Source of the DNA: Microbacterium sp. W4I20
Lineage (GTDB): Bacteria > Actinomycetota > Actinomycetes > Actinomycetales > Microbacteriaceae
Length of the DNA stretch: 64,000 nucleotides
Reading direction: 5' to 3'
Assembly: GCF_030816505.1 (NCBI RefSeq)
Contig: NZ_JAUSYB010000001.1
Location: 248,001 to 312,000, forward strand
Below are positions 36,558 to 45,113 of this stretch, one piece after another. Position numbers and translations under genes: made by a program. The notes below the pieces were generated by a model, which saw only the letters and a program-made list of their open reading frames with translations, had not been told where the DNA came from and made no database searches. Position 1 is the first letter of the stretch. Each line of letters starts with the position of its first letter.

Positions 36558-37679
36558 TCACTCCGCGGCGGTCACCGGGCGCCGGAGATGCAACACGACG
36601 ACCGTGTATGCGGCCGCAGACAGCGAGGCGAGCACCATGTGGATTCCGACGAGCAGCGGGGGGAGTCCCTCTCTCGCCTGCCAGACACCGACGGCCACCT
36701 GCACGCCGATAGCGATCACGAGCACGAGCAGCCAGCGGCGCGGTTCCGCCCGCAGCTTCCAGGCGGCGACCGCCAGCACCAGCACGAGAGCGGCGAGGAT
36801 GTAGCCGGGCCACGAGTGAACATGGGCGAGGATCGTCGCGTCGAATCCGTGCCGGAACACCTCGGCGTCGCCGGAGTGGGGCCCTGAGCCCGTGGTCAGC
36901 ACGCCGAACACGATCGTCACCGCCAGGGCGAGCCCGGTCACGTGGGTGAGGATTGCGAACCACTTCGGCACGGCGCGCTCGCGCGGACCGGGCGCCGCGT
37001 ACAGGCGCACGAGGAACGCAGCGGTGACGCAGACGAGCAGCAGCGACGAGACGTAGTGGAACCCGACGATGAACGGGTTGAGCCCGGTGAGCACGGTGAT
37101 GCCGCCGACGAACGCCTGCGCGATGACGCCGACCAGAGTGATCCACGCCGGCACGGTCAGGTCGCGCCGATCGCTGGAGGCGCGCACGGATCGCACGGCC
37201 GCGACGATCGTCACGAGCAGCAGCACCGCGGCCGCGACGGGGAACGCGAGGTCCTTGTCGAAGAACCGGACGACGGCGTATGCGACGCCCGCCGCGACGA
37301 TCCCGCCGCCGGCGAACCACAGCGCGGTGGTCAGTGCGCGTCGACCGCTGATCAGATGCAGCACGAGCAGCACGACCGCGATGGCGATGAGGCCCACCAC
37401 GCCCGTCATCAGCCGGTTGCCGAACTCGATCACGCCGTGAATGCCCTGCTCGGGGGTCGGCACGAGGGATTCCGGCGTGCACAGTGGCCACTCCGAGCAT
37501 CCGAGCCCGGAACCGGTGAGCCGCACCGCGCCGCCGGTGCCGATGATGATCGTCTCCGTGACGAACGACAGCCAGGCGAAGATGCGCAGCGCCCGTCCCC
37601 ACCCGACGGGGCGGAGCGCGTCGGTGCTCTGCGCATCACCGGCATTCGTCGTGGCGGCGGGGAACTTCGTCTCGGGCAT
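36558..37679 (-). CDS. ctaA: Heme A synthase (COX15/CtaA)
   Basis: Oxidises heme O to heme A. 373 residues with conserved GGAVRLTGSGLGCSEWPLC (including the paired cysteines), HGVIEFGNRLMTG, PFIVGFHYVSSLLL, ILAHVHSWPGYI and LLVGIHMVLASL, i.e. the four heme-ligand histidine positions. It is longer than usual actinobacterial CtaA (about 310-330): a segment of ~50 residues containing an extra hydrophobic helix (LTTALWFAGGGIVAAGVAYA) lies between helix 2 and the next conserved helix, so about nine helices are predicted. It is divergent from the suf operon across 230 nt. Confidence 0.93.
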   Translation of the reverse strand: MPETKFPAATTNAGDAQSTDALRPVGWGRALRIFAWLSFVTETIIIGTGGAVRLTGSGLGCSEWPLCTPESLVPTPEQGIHGVIEFGNRLMTGVVGLIAIAVVLLVLHLISGRRALTTALWFAGGGIVAAGVAYAVVRFFDKDLAFPVAAAVLLLVTIVAAVRSVRASSDRRDLTVPAWITLVGVIAQAFVGGITVLTGLNPFIVGFHYVSSLLLVCVTAAFLVRLYAAPGPRERAVPKWFAILTHVTGLALAVTIVFGVLTTGSGPHSGDAEVFRHGFDATILAHVHSWPGYILAALVLVLAVAAWKLRAEPRRWLLVLVIAIGVQVAVGVWQAREGLPPLLVGIHMVLASLSAAAYTVVVLHLRRPVTAAE

Positions 37680-37909
37680 GGGTCCTCCGGACCGGGCTGA
37701 CTCGCGGGCACGGCCCGGTTGTCAGGCGGAACCTGTAGAATCGGATTGTTGCGATGAGCGCTGACAGCGCTGATGCATCGACAACAGTTTAGGCGCGATG
37801 AATGCGCCGGTGATGAGGGCCCACCAACGGCACACACTCCCGCAGACTCGACGGGGATCACGTGTGCCGGGGCGGATGACACCGTTTTGGGACCTGTGAG
37901 GAGAGTGTG
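37680..37909. promoter_or_regulatory. Divergent ctaA/sufB promoter region
   Basis: 230 nt without a gene. It holds GCGCTGACAGCGC (about 37758-37770, small dyad) and GGCACAC (37829-37835) with its complement GTGTGCC (37862-37868), 26 nt apart. The sufB ribosome site AGGAG is at 37899-37903. The regulator SufR, which precedes sufB in many actinobacteria, is not encoded here. I cannot place -35/-10 boxes confidently. Confidence 0.4.
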
Positions 37910-39328
37910 ATGTCGGATGTGCTGATCGACCGCCCGGAGCTTGAGAGTCTGGGGGTGTACGAATTCGGATGGCACGATGAGGACGCCGCCGGAGCCATTG
38001 CGAAACGCGGAATCTCCGAAGAGGTGGTCCGTGGTATCTCGGCCCTCAAGCACGAACCCGAATGGATGCTGAAGACCCGTCTCAAGGGATATCAGCTCTT
38101 CGGGAAGAAGCCGATGCCGACCTGGGGCGCCGACCTCAGCGCGATCGACTTCGACAACATCAAGTACTTCGTGCGCTCCACGGAGAAGCAGGCGCAGACC
38201 TGGGAAGACCTCCCGGTCGAGATCCGCGAGACGTACGAGCGCCTCGGCATCCCCGAGGCCGAACGCCAGCGTCTCGTCGCGGGTGTCGCCGCCCAGTACG
38301 AGTCCGAGGTCGTCTACCACCAGATCCGCGAGGACCTGGAGGCACAGGGCGTCATCTTCATGGACACCGACACGGCGCTGCGCGAGCACCCCGAGTTCTT
38401 CGAGGAGTACTTCGGCACGGTCATCCCGGCCGGAGACAACAAGTTCGCCGCGCTCAACACCGCCGTCTGGTCGGGCGGATCGTTCGTCTACGTCCCCAAG
38501 GGCGTGCACGTCGAGATCCCGCTGCAGGCGTACTTCCGCATCAACACCGAGAACATGGGCCAGTTCGAGCGGACCCTGATCATCGCCGACGAAGACAGCT
38601 ACATCCACTACATCGAGGGCTGCACGGCCCCGATCTACAAGTCGGACTCGCTGCACTCCGCCGTGGTCGAGATCATCGTGAAGAAGAACGCCCGCGTGCG
38701 TTACACGACGATCCAGAACTGGTCGAACAACGTCTACAACCTGGTCACCAAACGGGCCGTCGCCCACGAGGGCGCGACCATGGAATGGGTCGACGGCAAC
38801 ATCGGCTCCAAGGTGACGATGAAGTACCCGTCGATCTACCTCATGGGCGAGCACGCCAAGGGCGAGACGCTCTCGGTCGCCTTCGCCGGTCCCGGTCAGC
38901 ATCAGGACGCCGGCGCGAAGATGATCCACATGGCGCCCTACACGCAGTCGTCGATCGTGTCCAAGTCGATCGCCCGCGGCGGTGGTCGTGCCGGCTACCG
39001 CGGCGAGGTGCGGGTGGACGCGAACGCCCACCACTCGGCGAACACCGTGCGCTGCGACGCGCTCCTGGTCGACACGAAGTCGCGCTCGGACACGTATCCC
39101 GCGATCGACATCCGCGTGGACGACGTGCAGCTCGGCCACGAGGCCACGGTCTCGAAGGTCAGCGAGGAGCAGCTGTTCTACCTGCAGTCCCGCGGTATGC
39201 CGGAGGACGAGGCGATGGCCATGATCGTGCGCGGCTTCATCGAGCCGATCGCACGCGAGCTGCCGATGGAGTACGCGATGGAGTTGAACAAGCTCATCGA
39301 GATGGGCATGGAAGGCAGTGTCGGCTAG
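37910..39328 (+). CDS. sufB: Fe-S cluster assembly protein SufB
   Basis: Core scaffold subunit of the SUF Fe-S assembly complex SufBC2D. 472 residues, a beta-helix protein with conserved [39 protein letters not shown] (scaffold cysteine) and [13 protein letters not shown] near the C-terminus. No intein is present, unlike mycobacterial SufB. ATG 37910 has AGGAG 6 nt upstream; GTG 37907 is adjacent in frame. It is the first gene of sufB-sufD-Rieske-sufC-sufT, with zero or negative spacing between the first four. Confidence 0.97.
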   Translation: MSDVLIDRPELESLGVYEFGWHDEDAAGAIAKRGISEEVVRGISALKHEPEWMLKTRLKGYQLFGKKPMPTWGADLSAIDFDNIKYFVRSTEKQAQTWEDLPVEIRETYERLGIPEAERQRLVAGVAAQYESEVVYHQIREDLEAQGVIFMDTDTALREHPEFFEEYFGTVIPAGDNKFAALNTAVWSGGSFVYVPKGVHVEIPLQAYFRINTENMGQFERTLIIADEDSYIHYIEGCTAPIYKSDSLHSAVVEIIVKKNARVRYTTIQNWSNNVYNLVTKRAVAHEGATMEWVDGNIGSKVTMKYPSIYLMGEHAKGETLSVAFAGPGQHQDAGAKMIHMAPYTQSSIVSKSIARGGGRAGYRGEVRVDANAHHSANTVRCDALLVDTKSRSDTYPAIDIRVDDVQLGHEATVSKVSEEQLFYLQSRGMPEDEAMAMIVRGFIEPIARELPMEYAMELNKLIEMGMEGSVG

Positions 39329-40534
39329 ATGACGGCTCAGGCTACGGCGTTCGCAGGGACGCAGGATACGAACGCGCACATCGACCCGGCGGCCCAGGTG
39401 GCCGACGCCGGCTTCGTTCCGGTGCAGACCCGCTCTCAGCGGCCGCACTCCTTCGAACCGGCGGACTTCGGAGCGCCCAGCGGCCGTGAGGTCAACTGGA
39501 AGCACACGCCCGTCGCGAAACTGACGTCACTGTTCGCCGTCGCGGCGCCGAACGACGGAGTGCGCTACGAGTTCAGCGCGGGGGAGCAGTACGTCGCAGC
39601 GCCCCTCGCGATCGGCGCTGCGCCCCGCGGCGAGGTCTTCCTGGCGGAGGACGTCACGGCGGCGATCGCCTGGCAGGGCTCCGCCGAGGGGATGCACATC
39701 CGCATCCCGCGTGAAGAAGAGGTCGCTGAACCGATCTTCGTCTCGATCGCGGGTCTCGGCGCTGATCGCCGTGCCGACGCCCACATCGTGATCGAGGCGC
39801 TGGAGCACAGCTCCGCCACCGTGGTGCTCCAGCACACCGGCTCGGCGCAGTACGCGCAGAACATCGAGATCATCGTGCGCGACGGTGCGAAGCTGACGGT
39901 CATCAGCCTGCAGCAGTGGCAGGACGACGCGATCCACGCGGCTGCCCACCAGGCACGCGTCGGCGCGGATGCCACGCTCAAGCACTTCGTCGTCACCTTC
40001 GGCGGCGGCGTCGTGCGGGTCAATCCCAATGTCGAGCTCGCGGGCGCCGGTTCCGAGGGCTACCTCTACGGACTCTCCTACGCGGACGCCGGGCAGCACC
40101 TCGAGAGCCAGGTGTATCTCCACCACAAGGGCTCGCACACCAAGGGCGACGTGCTCTACAAGGGCGCGCTGCAGGGTCAGGGCGCGCACAGCGTCTGGAT
40201 CGGCGACGTCCTGATCGGCGCGAACGCGAACGGCACCGACTCGTACGAGGCGAACCGCAATCTCGTGCTCACCGAGGGCGCCCGCGCCGACTCCATCCCG
40301 AACCTCGAGATCGAGACCGGCGACATCCTCGGAGCAGGTCACGCGAGCGCCACGGGCCGCTTCGACGACGAGCAGCTCTTCTACCTGCAGGCCCGCGGCA
40401 TCTCGGAGGAAGAGGCGCGGCGCCTCGTCGTGCTGGGCTTCCTCACCGACATCGTGCAGCGCCTCGGGATCCCGGCTCTGGAGACGGAGCTGCTCGACGC
40501 CATCGAGACCGAACTCTCGGCGGTGAACGCATGA
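39329..40534 (+). CDS. sufD: Fe-S cluster assembly protein SufD
   Basis: Partner of SufB in the SufBC2D scaffold. 401 residues; the C-terminal half has the SufBD core fold (YLYGLSYADAGQHLESQVYL, HHKGSHTKGDVLYKGAL, EIETGDILGAGHASATGRFD) with the conserved His in the GHASATG segment. The N-terminal 100 residues are variable. The start codon abuts the sufB stop with no spacer, and the stop overlaps the Rieske gene (ATGA). Confidence 0.96.
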   Translation: MTAQATAFAGTQDTNAHIDPAAQVADAGFVPVQTRSQRPHSFEPADFGAPSGREVNWKHTPVAKLTSLFAVAAPNDGVRYEFSAGEQYVAAPLAIGAAPRGEVFLAEDVTAAIAWQGSAEGMHIRIPREEEVAEPIFVSIAGLGADRRADAHIVIEALEHSSATVVLQHTGSAQYAQNIEIIVRDGAKLTVISLQQWQDDAIHAAAHQARVGADATLKHFVVTFGGGVVRVNPNVELAGAGSEGYLYGLSYADAGQHLESQVYLHHKGSHTKGDVLYKGALQGQGAHSVWIGDVLIGANANGTDSYEANRNLVLTEGARADSIPNLEIETGDILGAGHASATGRFDDEQLFYLQARGISEEEARRLVVLGFLTDIVQRLGIPALETELLDAIETELSAVNA

Positions 40535-40857
40535 CCGCCGAGCGCGTCTGCGGCGTGACCGACCTCGAGGTCGACATGCCGCTGCGTGTCGACCCGGCCG
40601 GAGTGCCGATCACCGTCATCAAGGACTCCGAGGGCGTCATCCACGCGATCGGCGACACCTGCACCCACGGTGAGATCTCGCTGTCCGAGGGATTCGTCGA
40701 AGACGGTGCCGTGGAGTGCTGGGCCCACGGCTCGGCATTCTCGCTCACCACCGGCGTGCCCCAGAACCTCCCCGCTTATGAGCCCGTCCCGGTCTACGTC
40801 GTCGAGATCGACGGCGACGACGTGCTCATCGACCCGACCGTGACGAAGGAAGTCTGA
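40531..40857 (+). CDS. Rieske [2Fe-2S] ferredoxin within the suf operon
   Basis: 108 residues, a small Rieske ferredoxin of the non-heme iron oxygenase type. Cluster ligands are Cys-His in DTCTHGEISL and Cys-His in VECWAHGSAF (CxH and CxxH). It is coupled to sufD by ATGA and abuts sufC. Rieske genes in this exact position are typical of Microbacteriaceae-type suf operons, but the function is not established. Possibly an electron donor for cluster assembly or a primary client. Confidence 0.9.
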   Translation: MTAERVCGVTDLEVDMPLRVDPAGVPITVIKDSEGVIHAIGDTCTHGEISLSEGFVEDGAVECWAHGSAFSLTTGVPQNLPAYEPVPVYVVEIDGDDVLIDPTVTKEV

Positions 40858-41628
40858 ATGTCTGTTCTCGAGATCCGCGACCTGTTTGTGACGGTCGAGA
40901 CCGAATCGGGGACCACCCCGATCCTCAACGGAATCACCCTCACCATGAACACCGGTGAGACCCACGCCATCATGGGCCCCAACGGCTCTGGCAAGTCGAC
41001 GCTCGCGTACACGATCGCCGGTCACCCGAAGTACACGGTGACCTCGGGCTCGATCACGTTCGACGGCCAGGACGTCCTCGCCATGACCGTCGACGAGCGC
41101 GCTCGCGCGGGCCTCTTCCTCGCGATGCAGTATCCGGTCGAGATCCCCGGCGTCACGGTGACGAACTTCCTGCGCACCGCGAAGACCGCGATCGACGGCG
41201 AGGCGCCGGCCATCCGCGGCTGGACCAAGGACGTCAAGACGGCCATGTCCAACCTGCGCATGGACCCGAAGTTCGCGCAGCGCAACGTCAACGAGGGGTT
41301 CTCCGGTGGCGAGAAGAAGCGCCACGAGATCCTCCAGCTCGAGGTGCTCAAGCCGAAGTTCGCCGTCCTCGACGAGACCGACTCCGGTCTCGACGTCGAC
41401 GCTCTGAAGATCGTCTCCGAGGGCGTCAACCGGGCCAAGGAGAACACCGGTCTCGGCGTGCTCCTCATCACCCACTACACGCGCATCCTCCGCTACATCC
41501 GTCCCGACTTCGTGCACGTGATCGTCGCGGGCAAGATCGTGGAAGAGGGCGGCCCGGAGCTCGCCGACCGGCTCGAGGACGAGGGTTACGACCGTTTCCT
41601 CGACCCCGCGGCCCCCATCGAGGCGTAG
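40858..41628 (+). CDS. sufC: Fe-S cluster assembly ATPase SufC
   Basis: ABC-type ATPase that drives conformational change in SufBC2D. 256 residues: Walker A GPNGSGKST, signature FSGGEKKRHEILQ, Walker B FAVLDETDSGLDVDALK (typical SufC wording) and H-loop LLITHYTRIL. The start codon directly follows the Rieske stop. Cytoplasmic. Confidence 0.97.
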   Translation: MSVLEIRDLFVTVETESGTTPILNGITLTMNTGETHAIMGPNGSGKSTLAYTIAGHPKYTVTSGSITFDGQDVLAMTVDERARAGLFLAMQYPVEIPGVTVTNFLRTAKTAIDGEAPAIRGWTKDVKTAMSNLRMDPKFAQRNVNEGFSGGEKKRHEILQLEVLKPKFAVLDETDSGLDVDALKIVSEGVNRAKENTGLGVLLITHYTRILRYIRPDFVHVIVAGKIVEEGGPELADRLEDEGYDRFLDPAAPIEA

Positions 41629-41638
41629 GCTGATTCGC

Positions 41639-41968
41639 ATGACAGCGACCCTCACGGACGAGAAGTACGACGCGGTCACCGAGGCTCTGAAGGACGTCAT
41701 GGATCCCGAGCTCGGGATCAACGTCGTCGACCTCGGCCTCATCTATGATCTCGCCTGGGATGACGAGAACGACGCTCTCGTCATCCACATGACGCTCACC
41801 AGCGCCGGCTGCCCGCTCACCGACGTGCTCGAAGAGCAGACGGCTCAGGCGCTGGACAACGTCGTCGACCGCTTCCGCATCAACTGGGTGTGGATGCCGC
41901 CGTGGGGCCCCGAGAAGATCACCGACGACGGTCGGGACATGATGCGCGCCCTCGGCTTCGCGATCTAG
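41639..41968 (+). CDS. sufT: SufT/MIP18-family Fe-S assembly factor
   Basis: 109 residues of the DUF59/MIP18 family, implicated in Fe-S cluster delivery or maturation under high demand. Conserved motifs: VMDPELGINVVDLGLIYD and TLTSAGCPLTDVL with the functionally important cysteine. It lies 10 nt after sufC. Normally sufS and sufU stand between sufC and sufT in actinobacteria; both are missing here. The next gene starts 2 nt after its stop. Confidence 0.94.
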   Translation: MTATLTDEKYDAVTEALKDVMDPELGINVVDLGLIYDLAWDDENDALVIHMTLTSAGCPLTDVLEEQTAQALDNVVDRFRINWVWMPPWGPEKITDDGRDMMRALGFAI

Positions 41969-41970
41969 GG

Positions 41971-43125
41971 ATGCTTCGCGTCACGGCGCTGCCGTTGGCA
42001 GAGCTCCGAGAGCGCAGCAGCGAGAAGTGGCGGGAGTACCCCGCCGACGTCCTGCCGCTGTTCGTCGCGGAGACCGACTTCCCGCTGGCGCCGGCCGTGG
42101 CGGCGGCGCTCCAGCGTGCCGTCGACGTCGGTGACACGGGCTACGTCGCGTCGCGCAACCCGCTCGCCGCGTCCTTCACGGGTTTCGCGCAGCGCCGCTT
42201 CGGGTGGTCGCCCGACCCCGCACGCATGCGCAGCACCGCCGATGTCAGCATGGGAATCGTCGAGCTGCTGCGTCGAGTGACGCAGCCCGGTGATCGAGTG
42301 ATCGTCACACCACCGGTCTACCCGCCGTTCTACGAGCTCGTCTCCGAGGCGGGGGCCGAGGTGGAGCGGGTTCCGCTGCGCGACACCGGCACCGGCTGGG
42401 AACTCGATCTCGACGGAATCCGCGCGGCGTTCGACGACGGTGCGACCGCGATCCTGCTCTGCAACCCGCACAATCCGACCGGCACCGTGCACGACGCCGA
42501 CTCGCTCGCCGCCCTCGCCGAACTCGCCGAGGAGTTCGGAGCCGCTGTGGTCTCCGACGAGATCCACGCGCCGCTCGCGCAGCCGGGGACCGACTTCACG
42601 CCTTTCCTCGCTTCCGGCGAGGCGGCGCAGCGCGTCGGGTACGCGGTGGTCAGCGCCAGCAAGGCGTTCAACCTCGCCGGGCTCAAGTGCGCGCTGATGG
42701 TGACCGCCGACGACGCCACCTCGGCGGTCGTCCGCGGACTCCCGGTGGAGGTCGAATGGCGGACGGGTCAGCTCGGACTCCTCGCCGCTGTCGCCGCGTT
42801 CTCCGAGGAGAGCGATGAGTGGCTCGACGGCCTGCTGCGCACCCTCGACGAGAACCGCGTGCTGCTGGAGGACCTTCTCGCATCGCGCCTTCCCGGCGCC
42901 CGGTATCGGATCCCGGATGCCGGCTATCTCGCCTGGATCGACCTGTCGGCTCTGGGCTGGGGCGACAACCCCGCGCGACGGATCCTCAAGGACGCCAAGG
43001 TCGCTCTGCACTTCGGTCCGGCCTTCGGCGCCGAGGGCGCAGGCCACGTGCGGCTGAACTTCGGCACGAGTCCTGAGATCATCACCGAGGCCATCGAGCG
43101 CATCGCGGCGCTCGTCGGTCGATGA
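41971..43125 (+). CDS. MalY/PatB-type PLP C-S lyase or aminotransferase
   Basis: 384-residue fold-type I PLP enzyme of the MalY/PatB group (cystathionine beta-lyase-like). Typical markers: PLFVAETDFPLAP near the start, VIVTPPVYPPFY, LLCNPHNPTGTVH, VVSDEIHAPL (PLP Asp) and the Schiff-base lysine in VVSASKAFNLAGLK. It begins 2 nt after sufT and overlaps the MFS start (ATGA), so it belongs to the same transcript. Members split cystathionine or cysteine. A role as sulfur source for the suf machinery lacking SufS is a speculation; ordinary methionine/cysteine metabolism is the default. Confidence 0.85.
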   Translation: MLRVTALPLAELRERSSEKWREYPADVLPLFVAETDFPLAPAVAAALQRAVDVGDTGYVASRNPLAASFTGFAQRRFGWSPDPARMRSTADVSMGIVELLRRVTQPGDRVIVTPPVYPPFYELVSEAGAEVERVPLRDTGTGWELDLDGIRAAFDDGATAILLCNPHNPTGTVHDADSLAALAELAEEFGAAVVSDEIHAPLAQPGTDFTPFLASGEAAQRVGYAVVSASKAFNLAGLKCALMVTADDATSAVVRGLPVEVEWRTGQLGLLAAVAAFSEESDEWLDGLLRTLDENRVLLEDLLASRLPGARYRIPDAGYLAWIDLSALGWGDNPARRILKDAKVALHFGPAFGAEGAGHVRLNFGTSPEIITEAIERIAALVGR

Positions 43126-44492
43126 CGCTCCCGGAGTCGCCCGCGTCGATCTGGGACCGCCAGCGCATCTGGGTGACCCTCGGTGCCGTCGCGCTCATCT
43201 TCCTCGCCGCGATCGAGGCCCTGGCCGTCACGACGGTGATGCCGATCGTCAGCGAGGCTCTGGACGGCAAGGAGCTCTACGCCGTCGCATTCGCCGGAAC
43301 CCTCGCGACGAGTGTGATCGGCATGGTGGCTGCAGGTGCCTGGGCGGATGCTCGAGGGCCGCGGGGTGCCCTGTACGTCGCCGTGACGCTCTTCGTCGCG
43401 GGCTTGCTGATCTCGGGGCTTGCGATCACGATGCATCAGTTCCTGGTCGGGAGGCTCGTCCAGGGCCTCGGAGCGGGCGGACAGACCGTCGCGCTGTACG
43501 TCGTCGTGGCGCGGCTGTATCCGGCACACCTGCACGGCCGCATCTTCGCCGCATTCGCCGCGGCCTGGGTCGTGCCCTCGATGATCGGGCCGTTCCTCGC
43601 CGGAGCCGTCGCGGAGTACCTGGACTGGCGATGGGCGTTCCTCGGTGTCGCGGTGCTTACCGGCGCGGCGTTCGTGATGATCGCCATCCGGCTGCGCGGC
43701 GTCGATCTGGGGCACGGCGAGCCTCAGGATGGCCGCGCTCTCATCGCGCGTCTGCTGCTCGCCGTCGTGGTGGCGGTCCTCGCGGTCGTGGTCGGCTTCT
43801 CGGCCGACATGTCGCCCGCGTTCCGCTGGCCGGTCGCACTCGGGGCCGTGGTCGTCATCGCCGTCGCCGTGCTCCCGCTGCTGCCCCGGCGCACGCTGCG
43901 GGCCGGGCGGGGTCTGCCGAGCGTCGTGCTGATGCGCGGCATCGCGGCCGGGGCCTTCTTCGCGGCGGAGGCGTACATCCCGTACCTGCTGATGGAGCGG
44001 TTCGATTTCACGGCGACCTGGGCCGGAGTGGCGCTGATGCTCGCGGCGTTCGCCTGGGCGGGAGCATCCGCTCTGCAGGGACGCTACGGCGAGCAGTTGG
44101 GCAACCATCGCATCTCTCTGATCAGTCTCGGACTACTGCTGATCGCAATGGTGTGCGTGCTGCTCGCCGCTCTCTTCGGCGTCTCGCCTGCGCTGGTGAT
44201 CATCGGATGGGCGTTCGCCGGAGGCGGGATGGGACTGCTCTATCCGCGCCTGACCGTGCTCACCCTGGCCTACTCCGACGAGACGAACCAGGGTTTCAAC
44301 TCGTCGGCGCTGTCGATCTCGGATGCGACCGGATCGGCCGTCGCGATCGCTCTCGCCGGTCTCGGCGTGGCCACTCTCGGGGGCGGCTCAGGGGCATTCG
44401 GCGTCGTGTTCGCGTTCGGGATCGCCCTGGTCGTGCTCGCCGTGGTGCCGGGCCTCAGGCTGGGCCACGCCGCCGAGTCGCAGACGCCCTGA
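43122..44492 (+). CDS. MFS transporter (drug exporter-like)
   Basis: 456 residues, about 12-14 helices. The first helix contains LAAIEALAVTTVMPIVSEAL, the motif-C-like start of drug:proton antiporters of the EmrB/Bmr type. The A-like loop GAWADARGPRGALY and the R-rich motif VGRLVQGLGAGGQTVAL are present. The start overlaps the MalY-like gene by 4 nt. The 3' end overlaps the convergent tetR gene by 38 nt, and TetR may control it or the ECF genes. Substrate unknown. Confidence 0.87.
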   Translation: MTLPESPASIWDRQRIWVTLGAVALIFLAAIEALAVTTVMPIVSEALDGKELYAVAFAGTLATSVIGMVAAGAWADARGPRGALYVAVTLFVAGLLISGLAITMHQFLVGRLVQGLGAGGQTVALYVVVARLYPAHLHGRIFAAFAAAWVVPSMIGPFLAGAVAEYLDWRWAFLGVAVLTGAAFVMIAIRLRGVDLGHGEPQDGRALIARLLLAVVVAVLAVVVGFSADMSPAFRWPVALGAVVVIAVAVLPLLPRRTLRAGRGLPSVVLMRGIAAGAFFAAEAYIPYLLMERFDFTATWAGVALMLAAFAWAGASALQGRYGEQLGNHRISLISLGLLLIAMVCVLLAALFGVSPALVIIGWAFAGGGMGLLYPRLTVLTLAYSDETNQGFNSSALSISDATGSAVAIALAGLGVATLGGGSGAFGVVFAFGIALVVLAVVPGLRLGHAAESQTP

Positions 44493-45039
44493 CGGCCTCG
44501 GCGATGGCGGTCACGCCGAGGTCGAAGACCCGGTCGAGCCCCGCCGTGACATCGGTCTCCCCACCGTCGAGCAGGGCGCCGTGGCTGTCCGCGTGCATGC
44601 GCTGCTGTACGAGCGTCGCGTGTCCGAGCACGAAGTGCAGGATCGCGATCGCGCGCTCATCGACCTCCTCGGCGCCGGCGCGCTCGAGCTGTGCGGCCAG
44701 GGCGGTCTGGGCGGGCGAGGCGCCGAGCCTCAGAGCGTGGGTGCTGAGAACGAGTTCTGCGCCGTCACGGTGGGCGTAGAGCGCATCGCGGATGCCGCGG
44801 GCGGTCGTGAGCACATCTGTCGCGCCGACGGGGATCGAGGCGGTGATGCGATCGGCGAGGTCGGCGAGGAGCTCCTGCTTGTTCGCGTAGTGCCAGTAGA
44901 GCGCGCTGGGCTGCACCTCCAGTCGTGCCGCGATCCGTCGCATCGAGAGGTCGGCGAGACCCACCTCGTCGAGCAGCCCGAGTGCGGTCCGAGCCACGCT
45001 GTCGCGGTCGTGTCGTGCGGAATTGTGCTCGGGGGTCAT
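44455..45039 (-). CDS. TetR-family transcriptional regulator
   Basis: 194 residues. The N-terminal HTH (about 12-58) reads VARTALGLLDEVGLADLSMR followed by RIAARLEVQPSALYWHYANK. The C-terminal ligand domain is TetR_C-like (Tet repressor type). ATG 45039 lies 6 nt from a minus-strand TATAGT (45051-45046), so the mRNA may be leaderless; the longer frame to 45090 runs through operators. Divergent from the ECF ATPase gene across a 74-nt gap with two tandem operator-like repeats. It overlaps the MFS gene end by 38 nt. Confidence 0.9.
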   Translation of the reverse strand: MTPEHNSARHDRDSVARTALGLLDEVGLADLSMRRIAARLEVQPSALYWHYANKQELLADLADRITASIPVGATDVLTTARGIRDALYAHRDGAELVLSTHALRLGASPAQTALAAQLERAGAEEVDERAIAILHFVLGHATLVQQRMHADSHGALLDGGETDVTAGLDRVFDLGVTAIAEAVRASATRRRGPA

Positions 45040-45044
45040 GTCCT

Positions 45045-45080
45045 CACTATAGTGAACAGCGTTCAGGTGAACGGTGTTCA
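45045..45080. promoter_or_regulatory. Tandem TetR operator candidates
   Basis: Two perfect dyads TGAAC-N3-GTTCA at 45053-45065 (spacer AGC) and 45068-45080 (spacer GGT) repeat with a 15-bp period. CACTATAGTG (45045-45054), a 10-bp palindrome containing a two-way TATAGT box, overlaps the first. The arrangement would let the TetR protein block both its own promoter and that of the ECF genes. Confidence 0.75.
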
Positions 45081-45113
45081 GGTGGAGCATCCGAGCCGAT
45101 CGAAGGAGGGCGG

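Noticed and set aside
37910..39328. SufB intein
   Set aside because: Sequence is continuous at 472 residues with no HINT or homing endonuclease motifs.
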